The notes under the pieces: generated by a model
The model's database searches: none
Told to the model about the DNA's origin: nothing
Seen by the model: the letters and a program-made list of their open reading frames with translations, nothing else
Position numbers and translations under genes: made by a program
In this document: in pieces, positions 37,940 through 47,406 of the stretch
Layout of the letters: each line of letters opens with the position of its first letter
How positions within the stretch are numbered: the first letter of the stretch is position 1
DNA from: Planctomycetota bacterium
GTDB lineage: Bacteria > Planctomycetota > PUPC01 > JACPCR01
Assembly (NCBI GenBank): GCA_030740295.1
Contig: JASLXP010000998.1
Location: 1-47,988, forward strand
Reading direction: 5' to 3'
DNA length: 47,988 nt

Positions 37940-40345
37940 CTAGACCTCAAGATCAAAACGGGCATCGCCGGTTTCCTGGCTCACCACAGAAATCAGATTA
38001 TCGCTGGGCAGTCCGCCCAGGAGGAACTGCTCCGGCGAGACCGGTTCCGGATTGAAATCGGAGAAGGTGATGAAGAGCGGGTTGGTTTCGACATCCTGGC
38101 CGGACTCTTCGAAGCCGGTGATCAGCGTCACCGAATCCTGCTGCGTTTCGCTCGATGGTGACACGGATGTGAGTTCGAGCGGCCCGACATTCACTTCCGG
38201 CGGCGTCACGTCCGGTATCGAACTGTCCACCTCGTCCGGCACTGGGCTGGAGATTTCTCTCGCGATGACCGCGCCTTCTTGAAGGATGGTAAAGGAGTTG
38301 CCCTCGAAAGGCCGCGTGCCGAAACCGGGCACTGAAATGTTAGTGATGCCTGCAGGCGTTACTTCAACCCGCACCGCGTGCTCACTGACGTTGAGAACTT
38401 CGACATCGATGTTCGAGCGGTTTTCGACCAGTATGGGACGCTCACCAGCATTCAGGACCAGCAGGCCGCCATCACGCTCTGCAATGGCTGAGACGTCCCC
38501 TTTGCTGTCGGCTATGGCAAACGCGTTTCCTTTACCCCGAGCGTGCGCGCTGGCATTGCCGGCACTGCTGTTCGTCACGATCGCGGAAGAGCTGCCTCCT
38601 TTGTCGCCGGCGATCGCGGTGGCGTGTCCGGACGAACCGTCGCCGGTCACCGCGCTGACGTCACCGTCCCCGTCAGATTTTGCGGTCGCGTTGCCGGTCG
38701 ATCCATCGCCTGTGCCTGCGGTGGCCGAGCCGGATGCATTGGCAATCGAGTGAGCGTTACCGTTCGAGCCCTTCCCCGCCTCGGCTGCCGAGCTTCCGCC
38801 GAGCTTGCTCTTTGCGATGGCGTTGCCCTGCGATTCCACTTCGGTTGAGGCGGCGGCATTTCCGGAGCCGAGGGCTTCAGCGATCGATTGTCCGCGAGAT
38901 CGTTCACCCCCGACTGCAGAAGCGCTGCCGCTTTTGTGTGCTTCCGCTCGGGTGAGTCCACTCGAGTTTGCGCCACCCAGGGAGACGGCATCTCCATCGC
39001 CGCGGCTGATAGCTGTGCTGTCACCACCTGAGTTAAAACCCGTGTTCGCTGTGGCCGATCCTTTTCCTGCACTGGTTGCTGTGGCATTGCCGACGGAACC
39101 ATCGCTTGTGCTGGCCGCGGTGTCTGCTTCCCCTTCTGATATGGCGATTGCCTTGCCAAGCGAGTCCTGCCCAGTAACTGCGGTCGCTCCGCCGGAAGCG
39201 AGAGTGGTGGCTGCGGCGTCCCCTTTCGAGTTCTGCCCGGTCAGAGCCTGGGCGGCGCCGTCTCCGTTGGCTCTTGCGGAGGCAGAGCCCTCTGAGCCCG
39301 CCCCGGTGAGCGCTGCGGACGGGCCATCACCTGCTGCGGTGGCAGAAGCATTGCCGAGTGAGCCCTCACCGGTTTGTGCGATAACGTCGCTGCTGTTGGT
39401 GGATGCGAATGCTTTTCCCTCGGAACCGTCGCCGGTCACTGCAATGGCTTCCCCTTCGCCAAAACTTCTGGCATCTGCGTCGCCGACCGAGCCCGGGCCG
39501 GTGCGGGCAAATGCACGGCCCGTCGAAGTAGAAACAGCCTTGGCGTCCCCTTCACCGAAATCCTCTTCTCTCACCATCGGCGGGGGCGGCGCCTCCACCA
39601 CGGGCGTTTCATCGGCCTCTGTCGGAATCAGGTTTTCGATATCAATATCGAGGGGAGCGGTTAATTCTTCATTGGTCGTTGTGACCAGCCCCGGCTCGGC
39701 TTCGTCAGGCGTACCGGCCGTATCCGCACCTGGAATGATCCCAGGCGGAATGCTGAACTGCTCGACCAGGCCTCCAAGGAAAGCGTCCAGCGAATCGACG
39801 CCATCAATGGTACTTGTGTCATGCCCCAGCGAACTGAGCAGCCCCTTCAACTTGTCGATAGATTCATCCACACCACCTTCATCACTCGCCTCCGGTTCTG
39901 CTGGAGCAAAGGTCTCCCCGACCAGTTGATCGATTGTTCCTGCATCAAGGCCTACTTCTTCGAGCAATGCCTGTACATCCGGGTCGTGCGGGGCTCCTGT
40001 CGTCTCACCTTCTACGGCCTCTTCAACGGACGGACGATAGTAGGGATGAAGCGGGTCGGTGATGACCACGATGCCGGCCGGCGGGCCGGGCACGGCCTCA
40101 TAAATGAGTTGGATACGCCGCGCAACGAAAGGAGTGACCGACTGAAGCTCGCCTGCCGGTTCAGGCCCTTTTGAGCCGTCCGGGCTGATCTCGCGCCCGC
40201 GCCTGCGGGCATGATCCAGTCGGACCGCGCGTGCCTTTTCCAGATACCGATCGGTATCCGGAGATGAATTAAATCCGGTTGGGCCAATCATTTGACTTGG
40301 ACGATAGGTCACAAGGAAGCGATGGGACTTCCCCAGTGCTCCCAT
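37940..40345 (-). CDS. Protein with about fifteen 22-residue beta-solenoid-like repeats
   Basis: 801 residues. The first 285 have no signal peptide or membrane span and are acidic with proline-rich linkers (VEAPPPPMV). Residues 286 to about 626 are about fifteen head-to-tail repeats of 22 residues with consensus SxGxAxAxxxGxGxAxAxTGxG; individual units include SLGNASATAAGDGPSAALTG and STGNATAKSDGDGDVSAVTG. Alternating small residues with Gly/Asp turns predict a beta-roll or beta-solenoid, something like trimeric-autotransporter heads, though the 22-residue period differs from their 14. The C-terminal 175 residues form a beta-rich domain with VEVTPAGITNISVPG. Function unknown; the composition suggests surface display or structure. 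The start at ATG 40345 has no visible ribosome site, and the lack of an export signal is odd for this type of protein. Confidence 0.88.
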   Translation of the reverse strand: MGALGKSHRFLVTYRPSQMIGPTGFNSSPDTDRYLEKARAVRLDHARRRGREISPDGSKGPEPAGELQSVTPFVARRIQLIYEAVPGPPAGIVVITDPLHPYYRPSVEEAVEGETTGAPHDPDVQALLEEVGLDAGTIDQLVGETFAPAEPEASDEGGVDESIDKLKGLLSSLGHDTSTIDGVDSLDAFLGGLVEQFSIPPGIIPGADTAGTPDEAEPGLVTTTNEELTAPLDIDIENLIPTEADETPVVEAPPPPMVREEDFGEGDAKAVSTSTGRAFARTGPGSVGDADARSFGEGEAIAVTGDGSEGKAFASTNSSDVIAQTGEGSLGNASATAAGDGPSAALTGAGSEGSASARANGDGAAQALTGQNSKGDAAATTLASGGATAVTGQDSLGKAIAISEGEADTAASTSDGSVGNATATSAGKGSATANTGFNSGGDSTAISRGDGDAVSLGGANSSGLTRAEAHKSGSASAVGGERSRGQSIAEALGSGNAAASTEVESQGNAIAKSKLGGSSAAEAGKGSNGNAHSIANASGSATAGTGDGSTGNATAKSDGDGDVSAVTGDGSSGHATAIAGDKGGSSSAIVTNSSAGNASAHARGKGNAFAIADSKGDVSAIAERDGGLLVLNAGERPILVENRSNIDVEVLNVSEHAVRVEVTPAGITNISVPGFGTRPFEGNSFTILQEGAVIAREISSPVPDEVDSSIPDVTPPEVNVGPLELTSVSPSSETQQDSVTLITGFEESGQDVETNPLFITFSDFNPEPVSPEQFLLGGLPSDNLISVVSQETGDARFDLEV

Positions 40346-40431
40346 TATCGAAAGTTAAAGTAATCCGTTAGGCTTTTTAGCAGGAGCGTGAGGCCGCGAT
40401 TTAAAACTGAACGGGTGCAAACAGCAACATT

Positions 40432-41583
40432 ATGAACAAGGCTGTTCATTTCGGAGCGGGGAATATCGGGCGCGGATTTCTGGGCCAGCTCTATTCGCAG
40501 TCCGGCTGGGAGACCGTCTTTGTGGATGTGGATGAGGCCGTCCTGGGCGCGATTAACGCACGCGGCGGTTATCAGATTCATATCGTGGATCGAGAGTCTC
40601 ACATCATCTATGTGGAAAACGTGCGGGCCATCCTGGGTACGGATACCGAAGCCATTGCTGCGGAGATCGAACATGCGGATCTGGTATCAACCGCGGTAGG
40701 CCAAAACGTGTTGAAGGCAATAACGCCGCCGCTCGCCAGGGGGATAGCGCGAAGAGCTGATGGCGCGGCGCCTCTCAATGTTCTGCTCTGCGAAAATATG
40801 CTGAGCGCGGCAGAGACCATGCGGGCCTTCCTGGAAGACCTGATTCCCGAACATGCCTCAGGCTACCTTGCAGAAAAGGTCGGACTGATCGAAACGGTCA
40901 TCAGCCGCATGGTGCCCATCACACCCCGCGAAAAGCGGGAGGAAGATCCCCTCTATATCGCGGTCGAGGATTTCTCCACCTTGCCCTTCGACGCGGGAGC
41001 GTGCGTAGGCCCCTTTCCTGACATTGAGGGCTTGGAACCTGAGGAAGACCTTGCAGCCTACACCGAGCGAAAGCTGTTCATTCACAACGGCGCGCACTAC
41101 CTCCTGGCCCTCGGAGCCTATGAGAAAGGCTACGATTTTGTTTGGCAGGCCGCGGTTGATGACGAGATTGTGGAGCGGTCCATTGAAGCCATTCGTCCCG
41201 TCGCGAAAGCTCTGGCTGTCAAACATGATTGGACGGCAGACGAGGTGTTCAATTACCTGCAGAACATTATCGAACGAACGCAGAACCGCGCGCTTGGCGA
41301 TACGGTCACACGGGTAGCACGGGACCCTGCCCGGAAACTTGGCCGAAGAGACCGGCTGGTGGGTGCGGCGCTGCTGGCGTTGCAGTTCGGCCTCGAGCCA
41401 ACTGGTCTTGTGGACGGTATTGTCAGCGCCTTCCGATACGACCATCCGGAAGATGAGGGGGCACGGGAGCTTCAGGAAACCATTAAGACAGATGGCGTCG
41501 AGGCGGTTCTGTCCAAAGTGTGCGGCCTGAGCAGCGGCGAGCCCCTCTTCAGAATGATTGCAGAGTCGCTTGCCAAAACCTGA
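40432..41583 (+). CDS. mtlD: Mannitol-1-phosphate 5-dehydrogenase
   Basis: 383 residues, matching the length of MtlD. It shows the N-terminal NAD site FGAGNIGRGF (residues 7-16) and the polyol dehydrogenase features ENMLSAAETMR, GLIETVISRMVP and KLFIHNGAHYLLALGAYEKGY, the last with the substrate-binding region. It interconverts mannitol 1-phosphate and fructose 6-phosphate with NAD(H). No mannitol PTS or other mannitol gene lies next to it, so it may make mannitol (a compatible solute) rather than use imported sugar (inference). It is divergent from the 22-residue-repeat gene with an 86-base spacer; no Shine-Dalgarno is seen. Confidence 0.93.
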   Translation: MNKAVHFGAGNIGRGFLGQLYSQSGWETVFVDVDEAVLGAINARGGYQIHIVDRESHIIYVENVRAILGTDTEAIAAEIEHADLVSTAVGQNVLKAITPPLARGIARRADGAAPLNVLLCENMLSAAETMRAFLEDLIPEHASGYLAEKVGLIETVISRMVPITPREKREEDPLYIAVEDFSTLPFDAGACVGPFPDIEGLEPEEDLAAYTERKLFIHNGAHYLLALGAYEKGYDFVWQAAVDDEIVERSIEAIRPVAKALAVKHDWTADEVFNYLQNIIERTQNRALGDTVTRVARDPARKLGRRDRLVGAALLALQFGLEPTGLVDGIVSAFRYDHPEDEGARELQETIKTDGVEAVLSKVCGLSSGEPLFRMIAESLAKT

Positions 41584-41695
41584 GGGTTCAATGAAATCTG
41601 CGCTCAGAAAAGTGGCCTGCCGCTCCGCCGGCAGCGCGCAAGTATCGCTACGAAATGCGCTCCATGTGGCCAGCTCTGCGTGAATTGAAGGTCCA

Positions 41696-43390
41696 ATGAA
41701 AACCCCCTTAGCTTTCGCGCTGTCTTTCACAGCGGCATCCCAAATTCTGACGGCAGACGAGGCGCTCAAAGTCGATGGCAACAGAATCGACACGGCGCGC
41801 CACACCATCAGCGTTGGCCCCACCGGCCTGCCCGCTCAGATAACCATCAAGGCCACTGCGCTTGAACTTCCGATTCATGTCAGAGGCAATCTGGTTACCA
41901 CAGAGATCCTTCATGCAATCGGACGGGGAGAGCAGTTGCGATCCCCCGCCAGTCTGATCATCGAAACGGAGGGTAAGGGAACCCTCGCCCAGGCAACGGA
42001 ACCCGCCCAGGTGAAGGCGGCGGACAGCAACGCATCGGCCACGGCGACACTCAGCGCGAACAATATCAGCATCAAGTTGAAGAGCAGTTGGTCGGCTTCA
42101 GGGCAGATGGACTGCACATTCGAATTCGCCGGCGGAAAAGCGGACGCGGCCTTCCTGAAATTCGAATTAACCGGGCCGGTGGACTTTGCGGTTGCTGGAG
42201 ATGCCACCGACGAAAAACTCCGCACGTACAAATCCGCGGAGTTCGGGCTCAAACAAGGCGAAGGCGTCATCTGGGCGAACACCGGCGACGGAGCACCTGA
42301 AGGGCGCCCGAACGGGAATCCCAGCAGAATCTACATCGGCAATGGCGATCGTGGATTCACCTGGCTGTTCCCTGATGCAGGGAATCGGTTGGATGCAAAA
42401 AAGACATCCGCGCAACTGATTCGAGAAAAATCGGGAAAGCTCTCGTTCCGCCTGTTCCTGGTGAACAGTGAAACTGATTTTGGCAAGCCAAGAGAAATCT
42501 CGATCCGCATCTTGACTCACCCTTCGTCCACAAAACCAGAAGATTTCCGGCTGAAGGCATGGACTGCAGACGCCAGTAATCTCGATGGCATCGCAACCGT
42601 GGCAGGCTCAAAAGGCGGCAACGCGCTTTCGAGGCAGCAACACATCGCGGCAACGTATCCGATAAACCTGCATCGATACCTGCTCGGCTCGCATACCGGG
42701 CGGTCTGCCCAGATAAAAACTAATTCTAACAAACTGATCAGAGCGGGACAGCGTCCCGACACCGATTGGATGTCACTTGGCCGCGCGCTACTTCATGACC
42801 GCGGTGTCGATGCCCGCGGCCTGGCCAACCTTTCTGAAGCGGCGACCGTGCTGAAGGCACTCGAGAGCTTTGGCGCATTCAAAGGGGATGGAAAGACGGA
42901 ATTCATCCCTTACTGGCGCACCGGTCTTCTTGCTCGCTTTGGTGAAAGTTTTGCGCGATCAGATGCGTTCGCCTTGTCACACGATGACCCGATGGCGCAT
43001 GTGCACTTCAGCCTCTGGCGCCGGCCGCACAATCACAGGTCAAAGACGATGTTCGTCATCGTGAACGAAACCGACAAAGCGGTACGAGAGCAGTTCTACA
43101 TCCTCAATCCAAAGCTCTTATTCGGCCAATCGGGAAACCGTCTGAGAGCCAGCGAGATCGCCAGCAAATGGAAGTACACCTCAATTCCACCAGAGAGTGA
43201 CTGGCGCAAGGAGAAACTTACCAAGTCAGTTCTCTCACACGGGGGAGACCAATGGCCTGATTACGCACTGCTTGATATGACAGATGGGGGATTCGTCGTC
43301 CGGCCCAGCGCAAAAGACGGTATCGAGGTCTACGGCCCGATTTACATCCCGGCACGGAGCTACAGGATTCTTTACGGAGCAGGCCGATGA
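41696..43390 (+). CDS. Exported DUF6067-like glycoside-hydrolase-associated protein
   Basis: 564 residues with a signal peptide (MKTPLAFALSFTAASQIL); AAGG lies five bases upstream of the ATG. The N-terminal part is beta-rich (SVGPTGLPAQITI, VDFAVAGD). The later part contains GRALLHDRGVDA, EFIPYWRTGLL and VHFSLWRRPHNHR, then a beta sandwich MFVIVNETDKAVREQF. These match, by memory, the C-terminal region of DUF6067-type glycoside hydrolase domain proteins, but it is shorter and I see no obvious catalytic barrel. Periplasmic or extracellular; a carbohydrate role is likely, the reaction unknown. Its stop overlaps the start of the NMT1 lipoprotein (ATGA 43387-43390), so the two are coupled. Confidence 0.8.
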   Translation: MKTPLAFALSFTAASQILTADEALKVDGNRIDTARHTISVGPTGLPAQITIKATALELPIHVRGNLVTTEILHAIGRGEQLRSPASLIIETEGKGTLAQATEPAQVKAADSNASATATLSANNISIKLKSSWSASGQMDCTFEFAGGKADAAFLKFELTGPVDFAVAGDATDEKLRTYKSAEFGLKQGEGVIWANTGDGAPEGRPNGNPSRIYIGNGDRGFTWLFPDAGNRLDAKKTSAQLIREKSGKLSFRLFLVNSETDFGKPREISIRILTHPSSTKPEDFRLKAWTADASNLDGIATVAGSKGGNALSRQQHIAATYPINLHRYLLGSHTGRSAQIKTNSNKLIRAGQRPDTDWMSLGRALLHDRGVDARGLANLSEAATVLKALESFGAFKGDGKTEFIPYWRTGLLARFGESFARSDAFALSHDDPMAHVHFSLWRRPHNHRSKTMFVIVNETDKAVREQFYILNPKLLFGQSGNRLRASEIASKWKYTSIPPESDWRKEKLTKSVLSHGGDQWPDYALLDMTDGGFVVRPSAKDGIEVYGPIYIPARSYRILYGAGR

Positions 43391-44427
43391 AGACCCTTAC
43401 GAGATTTGGTGTCGCTCTGGCCATCCTGATTACCGGTTGCGGTGGCCCACCTCCCCGGGAAGTGAAAGAGACCCCAGAAGCACCCAAAGCCGCAAAGGCT
43501 GATGCGCCAGCTCCGGCCGAACAAACCGTCAAGGTGCAGCTCGCCCTCAACTGGTTTCCGGAGGCCGAGCACGGTGGTTACTACGCGGCCTTGGTCCACG
43601 GCTTCTACCAGGAGGCCGGACTGGATGTCGAAATTCTTGGCGGGGGCCCCGGCGCGCCGGTCATACCTCGGGTCGCCACCGGACAGGTAACATTCGGCGT
43701 GACGAACGCCGATCGGGTTTTATTTGGCCGGGCTCAGAAAGCGCCGGTCGTCGCACTGATGGCACCGCTTCAGAACAGCCCACGCTGCATCATGGTGCAC
43801 GAAAAATCAGGAATTGAAGATTTCGACAGCATAAAGGACATGACCCTTGCCATGTCAAGCAAGGCCGCTTTTTCACACTTCCTTCGAAAGAAATTTGCCT
43901 TCAAGAATGTCAAGATCGTTCCGTACCCCGGCAACGTTTCCAAGTTCCTTCTGGATGAGAACTTTGCACAGCAGGGATATGTGTTCAGTGAGCCATTCGT
44001 AGCGAAGCAAAAGGGAGGGGACCCGAAGTCACTCATGGTTTCTGAAACCGGATGGAATCCTTACACCAGCCTGCTGGTGACCGGCGAAGAAACCATCAAA
44101 TCCAAATCTGATATAGTGAAGAAAATGGTCGGCGCCTCGGTCAGAGGATGGCTCAAATACTTTGAGGAGCACGAAGCCACCAACAGACACATCCATAAAT
44201 TGAACCCGGAAATGGGAATGGAAATTCTGGCCTATGGAGTGGAACAGATGAAGCCACTGGTACAAAGTAACGAGACGAAGAAATCAGGCTTCGGAATCAT
44301 GACCAGAGAACGCTGGCAACTGCTGTATTCACAGATGCAGAAATCCGAGCTTTTGAAGGAAGGGGACGTCGCCGTGGAAGCCGCGTTTACCATCGGGTAT
44401 CTCCCAAAACAGATATCAGACGACTGA
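43387..44427 (+). CDS. NMT1/THI5-type substrate-binding lipoprotein
   Basis: 346 residues with a lipoprotein signal (LITGC lipobox, Cys18) and an Ala/Pro-rich linker before the binding domain (from about residue 49: VKVQLALNWFPEAEHGGYY). The domain matches the NMT1/THI5-like fold of ABC-transporter binding proteins, including those for thiamine precursors, nitrate/sulfonates and related compounds. Substrate unassigned: the ALNWFPE.EHGGYY opening is the ThiY/NMT1 type. A GGAG lies eight bases before the ATG. No ABC permease or ATPase is beside it, so it is an orphan binding protein here. It overlaps the DUF6067-like gene and is followed 38 bases later by pyrE. Confidence 0.88.
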   Translation: MKTLTRFGVALAILITGCGGPPPREVKETPEAPKAAKADAPAPAEQTVKVQLALNWFPEAEHGGYYAALVHGFYQEAGLDVEILGGGPGAPVIPRVATGQVTFGVTNADRVLFGRAQKAPVVALMAPLQNSPRCIMVHEKSGIEDFDSIKDMTLAMSSKAAFSHFLRKKFAFKNVKIVPYPGNVSKFLLDENFAQQGYVFSEPFVAKQKGGDPKSLMVSETGWNPYTSLLVTGEETIKSKSDIVKKMVGASVRGWLKYFEEHEATNRHIHKLNPEMGMEILAYGVEQMKPLVQSNETKKSGFGIMTRERWQLLYSQMQKSELLKEGDVAVEAAFTIGYLPKQISDD

Positions 44428-44465
44428 TCGTAAAACAACCTTATTTCCTAAACATCAGACAAACA

Positions 44466-45008
44466 ATGAGCATTGAACGCCTTACAGAAATCATCAAAGA
44501 AAAATCATTCCGCACGGGCGAATTCACCCTCGCGTCAGGTTTGAAAAGCAATCACTACGTTGATGGCAAGCACACCACTCTGGACCCGGAAGGCAGCGCA
44601 CTGCTCGCTGAAGCCATCCTTGAAATAGTTGCCGACGATAACGCAGATGCCATTGGCGGGCTGACCCTGGGCGCCGATCCGATGGTCGGTTCCGCCACTG
44701 CAATCAGTCATACGAAAGGCACACCACTCAAGGGCATTATTGTCCGCAAGGAAGCAAAAGATCACGGAACCGGGAATAAGATCGAAGGCACACTCAACGA
44801 AGGGGATCGAGTCGTCGTTGTTGAAGATGTAACGACAACTGGCGCCTCGGCCTGGAAGGCAGTCGAGTCCATTCGTGCGAGCGGCGGCGAGGTGGTCCGG
44901 ATCGTGACGATGGTGGATCGTCTCCAGGGTGCCGGTGAATTATTTGCCGACAAAGGCGTCCCATTCTCATCGGTCATCACTGTTCGTGAACTTGGAGTGG
45001 ACGTATGA
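44466..45008 (+). CDS. pyrE: Orotate phosphoribosyltransferase
   Basis: 180 residues, typical of PyrE. The PRPP-binding motif VVVVEDVTTTGAS is at residues 116-128, and the middle has the catalytic-loop region IIVRKEAKDHGTG. It adds phosphoribose to orotate to give OMP in pyrimidine synthesis. Cytoplasmic. It is coupled to the next gene (lolA-like) by the ATGA overlap at 45005-45008. No other pyr gene lies in the window. No Shine-Dalgarno is seen. Confidence 0.93.
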   Translation: MSIERLTEIIKEKSFRTGEFTLASGLKSNHYVDGKHTTLDPEGSALLAEAILEIVADDNADAIGGLTLGADPMVGSATAISHTKGTPLKGIIVRKEAKDHGTGNKIEGTLNEGDRVVVVEDVTTTGASAWKAVESIRASGGEVVRIVTMVDRLQGAGELFADKGVPFSSVITVRELGVDV

Positions 45009-45715
45009 ATTTTCTTGACGCTCGTTTTGTCCTTTTGCTGGCAGGCACCCTCGGTCTGGTCTCATCCGAAGAAATACCCATTACAAAAGAGACCTCTCAT
45101 CTCGACATCCTGGAGCGCATCACCGAGCGAACCGCCTCACTGAAAAGCTGGAGCGCCGATTTCAGGCAGGTGAGGATGGCATCACTATTAAAAGATCCGG
45201 TTCTGAGCACCGGCAAGATGCACGTATTGCAGCCGGGAAGGTTGCGCTGGGATCAGGATTCCCCGGTTCAATCTGTCATGACCGTAAATGACAAAAAAGT
45301 CTTCGTTTACCTGCCCGGCAAAAAGGCCGCACGCACCTATGAAATGTCTAAACGCTTTTCCCCTCAGCACATTTTTATTCCAGGCCCCGACTGGATGAAG
45401 CGGATCAGAAAATACTTCGAAGGCGAAGTCATAGAAGTAACCGACAAAAGCGTGACAGTGTCGATTGTCCCCAAGAAGAAGCGTCTGAAAAAAGTATTAA
45501 AGTCAGCGACTATTCAGGCCAATCGCCACACCTGGCTGATGGAATTAGTGAAAGTGGAACGCACCGACGAAGATTACGTAAAGGTCTATCTTTCCAAACA
45601 CGCCATCGCGAATGAGCTGACGCCGCCCTTTTTCGAATATCAGCCACCAGCAGGCACTGAGATAAAGGAAGTGGATGAAGTAGAGGATTTGTTCGCGGAT
45701 ATTGTTGGCAAGTAA
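45005..45715 (+). CDS. lolA: LolA-type outer-membrane lipoprotein carrier
   Basis: 236 residues with an N-terminal signal (FVLLLAGTLGLVSS). The mature protein has the LolA/LolB pattern: ITERTASLKSWSADFRQVR, LSTGKMHVLQPGRLRWDQ and KVFVYLPGKKAARTYEMS. LolA shuttles lipoproteins from the inner to the outer membrane through the periplasm. This implies the organism has an outer membrane and fits the two lipoproteins in this window. The start at ATG 45005 overlaps the pyrE stop, with GGAG seven bases upstream. LolA-like proteins of this length also include outer-membrane lipoprotein-sorting proteins, so the exact role is not certain. Confidence 0.82.
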   Translation: MNFLDARFVLLLAGTLGLVSSEEIPITKETSHLDILERITERTASLKSWSADFRQVRMASLLKDPVLSTGKMHVLQPGRLRWDQDSPVQSVMTVNDKKVFVYLPGKKAARTYEMSKRFSPQHIFIPGPDWMKRIRKYFEGEVIEVTDKSVTVSIVPKKKRLKKVLKSATIQANRHTWLMELVKVERTDEDYVKVYLSKHAIANELTPPFFEYQPPAGTEIKEVDEVEDLFADIVGK

Positions 45716-45796
45716 TGTGGACAGACCAGTACGGATCAATTGTTCGTCTGTTCCTGTTCATCTGTCCTTCCAGATCATCACCACACCAAAAACATC

Positions 45797-47170
45797 ATGG
45801 CAGGTAACACATTCAGCCTCGAATCAGTAGACGTCCCTTGCGTTGACACCCCCTTCCGCAAAATAAACACGCAGCTTCCTGTTCCGGAGTCGCTGCCGAT
45901 CCTTGAGCGCCTTCGTAAGGCTGAATGTAAATCAATGCAGGGGCAGCCGCCTGTCGTCTGGCATAAGGCACAGGGAGTACAAATCGAAGATCGCTGGGGT
46001 AACATGTGGCTCGATTTCAGCTCCGGTGTGCTAGTAACAAATGCGGGACACGGCCGCACTAAAATGCTGGAAGCCATTCGAAACGCGGCCGAGAAACCCC
46101 TTCTGCATAATTATTGTTTTCCTACAGAAGAGCGTGCCGCCCTCACAGAAAAACTAGTTGAGCTTGCTCCGGATTCGTTGAATAAGGTCTTCCTGCTTAC
46201 TACCGGCGCAGAGACCACCGAGTGTGCGTTCAAGCTGGCGCGCACCCATGGCCAGACTATTTCAGATTCTAAGACGGCATTCGTCACATTTGGGAATAGT
46301 TTTCACGGCCGCACTATGGGCTCACAGAGTATCGGTGGAATCCCTGCTCTGAAATCCTGGATTCCCCAGCAGGATTCGGGCATTGTTGTTGTTCCTTATC
46401 CCGGGGATTTTCGGCATCCGAGCGAGAGTTTTGAAGTATTTGAAAAGGCACTTGCGGAATCGGGTGTTTCGCCGAGCGAAGTCTGCGGTGTCATCAGTGA
46501 GACCTACCAGGGCCAGGGGGCGAATCTGATGCCGGTGAATTATGCGAAAGAACTGAGGCAATGGTGCACAGCCAATCAGGCTTTACTAATCTGGGATGAA
46601 GTTCAGGCTGGTTTCGGGCGTACGGGAACGATGTGGGGTTTTGAACACTATGAGGAGGCTGTGCCGGACATCATGTGTCTCGGTAAAGGCGTCTCAGGAG
46701 GGATGCCTCTGTCCGCGGTGGTTGGCCGAGAGGAAATATTGGACCTCTACGGCCCAGGCGAAATGACGAGCACGCATACCGGCAACCCCGTCTGTTGTGC
46801 TGCCGCGCTGGCAAGTATCGAGATCATATTGGAGGACGATCTCGTTACGCGCTCACGCGATCTTGGCGAGATTCTGCTCGCCGAGTCCCGGCGGATCGGA
46901 GATCGATTCGACGAGGTAGGGCACGTGAATGGCATCGGACTGGTGTCCGCGATTCAGCTCGTCGAGCCAGGGACGACACATCCAAACCATCCACTTGCGC
47001 ATCGTATCGTGGAGATCTGTTTCCATCGCGGATTGCTCATGTTCGCACCGGTAGGTGTGGGCGGAGGCGCCCTGAAAATCAGCCCGCCCCTTTGTGTCCA
47101 CGAAGAGCAATTGCACGACGGGCTTTCCGTTATCGAAGGCGCGATTGAAGAAGCAGTAAAAGGTAATTGA
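45797..47170 (+). CDS. Class III PLP-dependent aminotransferase (second copy type)
   Basis: 457 residues from ATG 45797; an earlier in-frame start at 45740 adds 19 residues that look like spacer. The class III features are present: LLTTGAETTECAFKLARTHG, NSFHGRTMGSQS, ISETYQGQGANLMP, LIWDEVQAGFGRTG and LGKGVSGGMP with Lys297 as the PLP lysine. It differs clearly from the aminotransferase at 33477-34817, so they are not recent copies. Likely substrates are 4-aminobutyrate, beta-alanine or ornithine-type amines; not resolvable here. It lies 81 bases after lolA. Cytoplasmic. Confidence 0.92.
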   Translation: MAGNTFSLESVDVPCVDTPFRKINTQLPVPESLPILERLRKAECKSMQGQPPVVWHKAQGVQIEDRWGNMWLDFSSGVLVTNAGHGRTKMLEAIRNAAEKPLLHNYCFPTEERAALTEKLVELAPDSLNKVFLLTTGAETTECAFKLARTHGQTISDSKTAFVTFGNSFHGRTMGSQSIGGIPALKSWIPQQDSGIVVVPYPGDFRHPSESFEVFEKALAESGVSPSEVCGVISETYQGQGANLMPVNYAKELRQWCTANQALLIWDEVQAGFGRTGTMWGFEHYEEAVPDIMCLGKGVSGGMPLSAVVGREEILDLYGPGEMTSTHTGNPVCCAAALASIEIILEDDLVTRSRDLGEILLAESRRIGDRFDEVGHVNGIGLVSAIQLVEPGTTHPNHPLAHRIVEICFHRGLLMFAPVGVGGGALKISPPLCVHEEQLHDGLSVIEGAIEEAVKGN

Positions 47171-47182
47171 CTCGTGGTGACG

Positions 47183-47236
47183 GGCTGCCAGCCTGTGAGC
47201 CAAGTTGAATTTATATGAGCTCACAGGCTGGCAGCC
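47183..47236. repeat. Palindrome with 18-base perfect arms (GGCTGCCAGCC family)
   Basis: GGCTGCCAGCCTGTGAGC (47183-47200) is the exact reverse complement of 47219-47236, with an 18-base A/T-rich loop. Each arm is itself partly self-complementary. It follows the aminotransferase gene and could act as a terminator, although no T-run follows. Confidence 0.92.
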
Positions 47237-47406
47237 TGTGGCTACGAGCGGAATCTTCATCGTATTTGTTTTTCTCATCGTCTTAATCTCTGTCCTGGAG
47301 CAGATTGAGTTTGAGACGGGGAGAAAGACAAGGTAATGAAATCGGTTCTCTATTGCAGAACACATTGAGGCTTGACCTGTTGAGACAGAGTTGCGCAGAA
47401 CAGATT

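Noticed and set aside
38805..39929. 374-codon plus-strand frame rich in Ser/Ala/Pro
   Set aside because: It is the opposite-strand image of the 22-residue repeat gene, whose period explains its repetitive look.
37940..40345. RTX (GGxGxDxLx) calcium-toxin repeats
   Set aside because: The period is 22, not 9, and the Leu/Asp pattern is absent.
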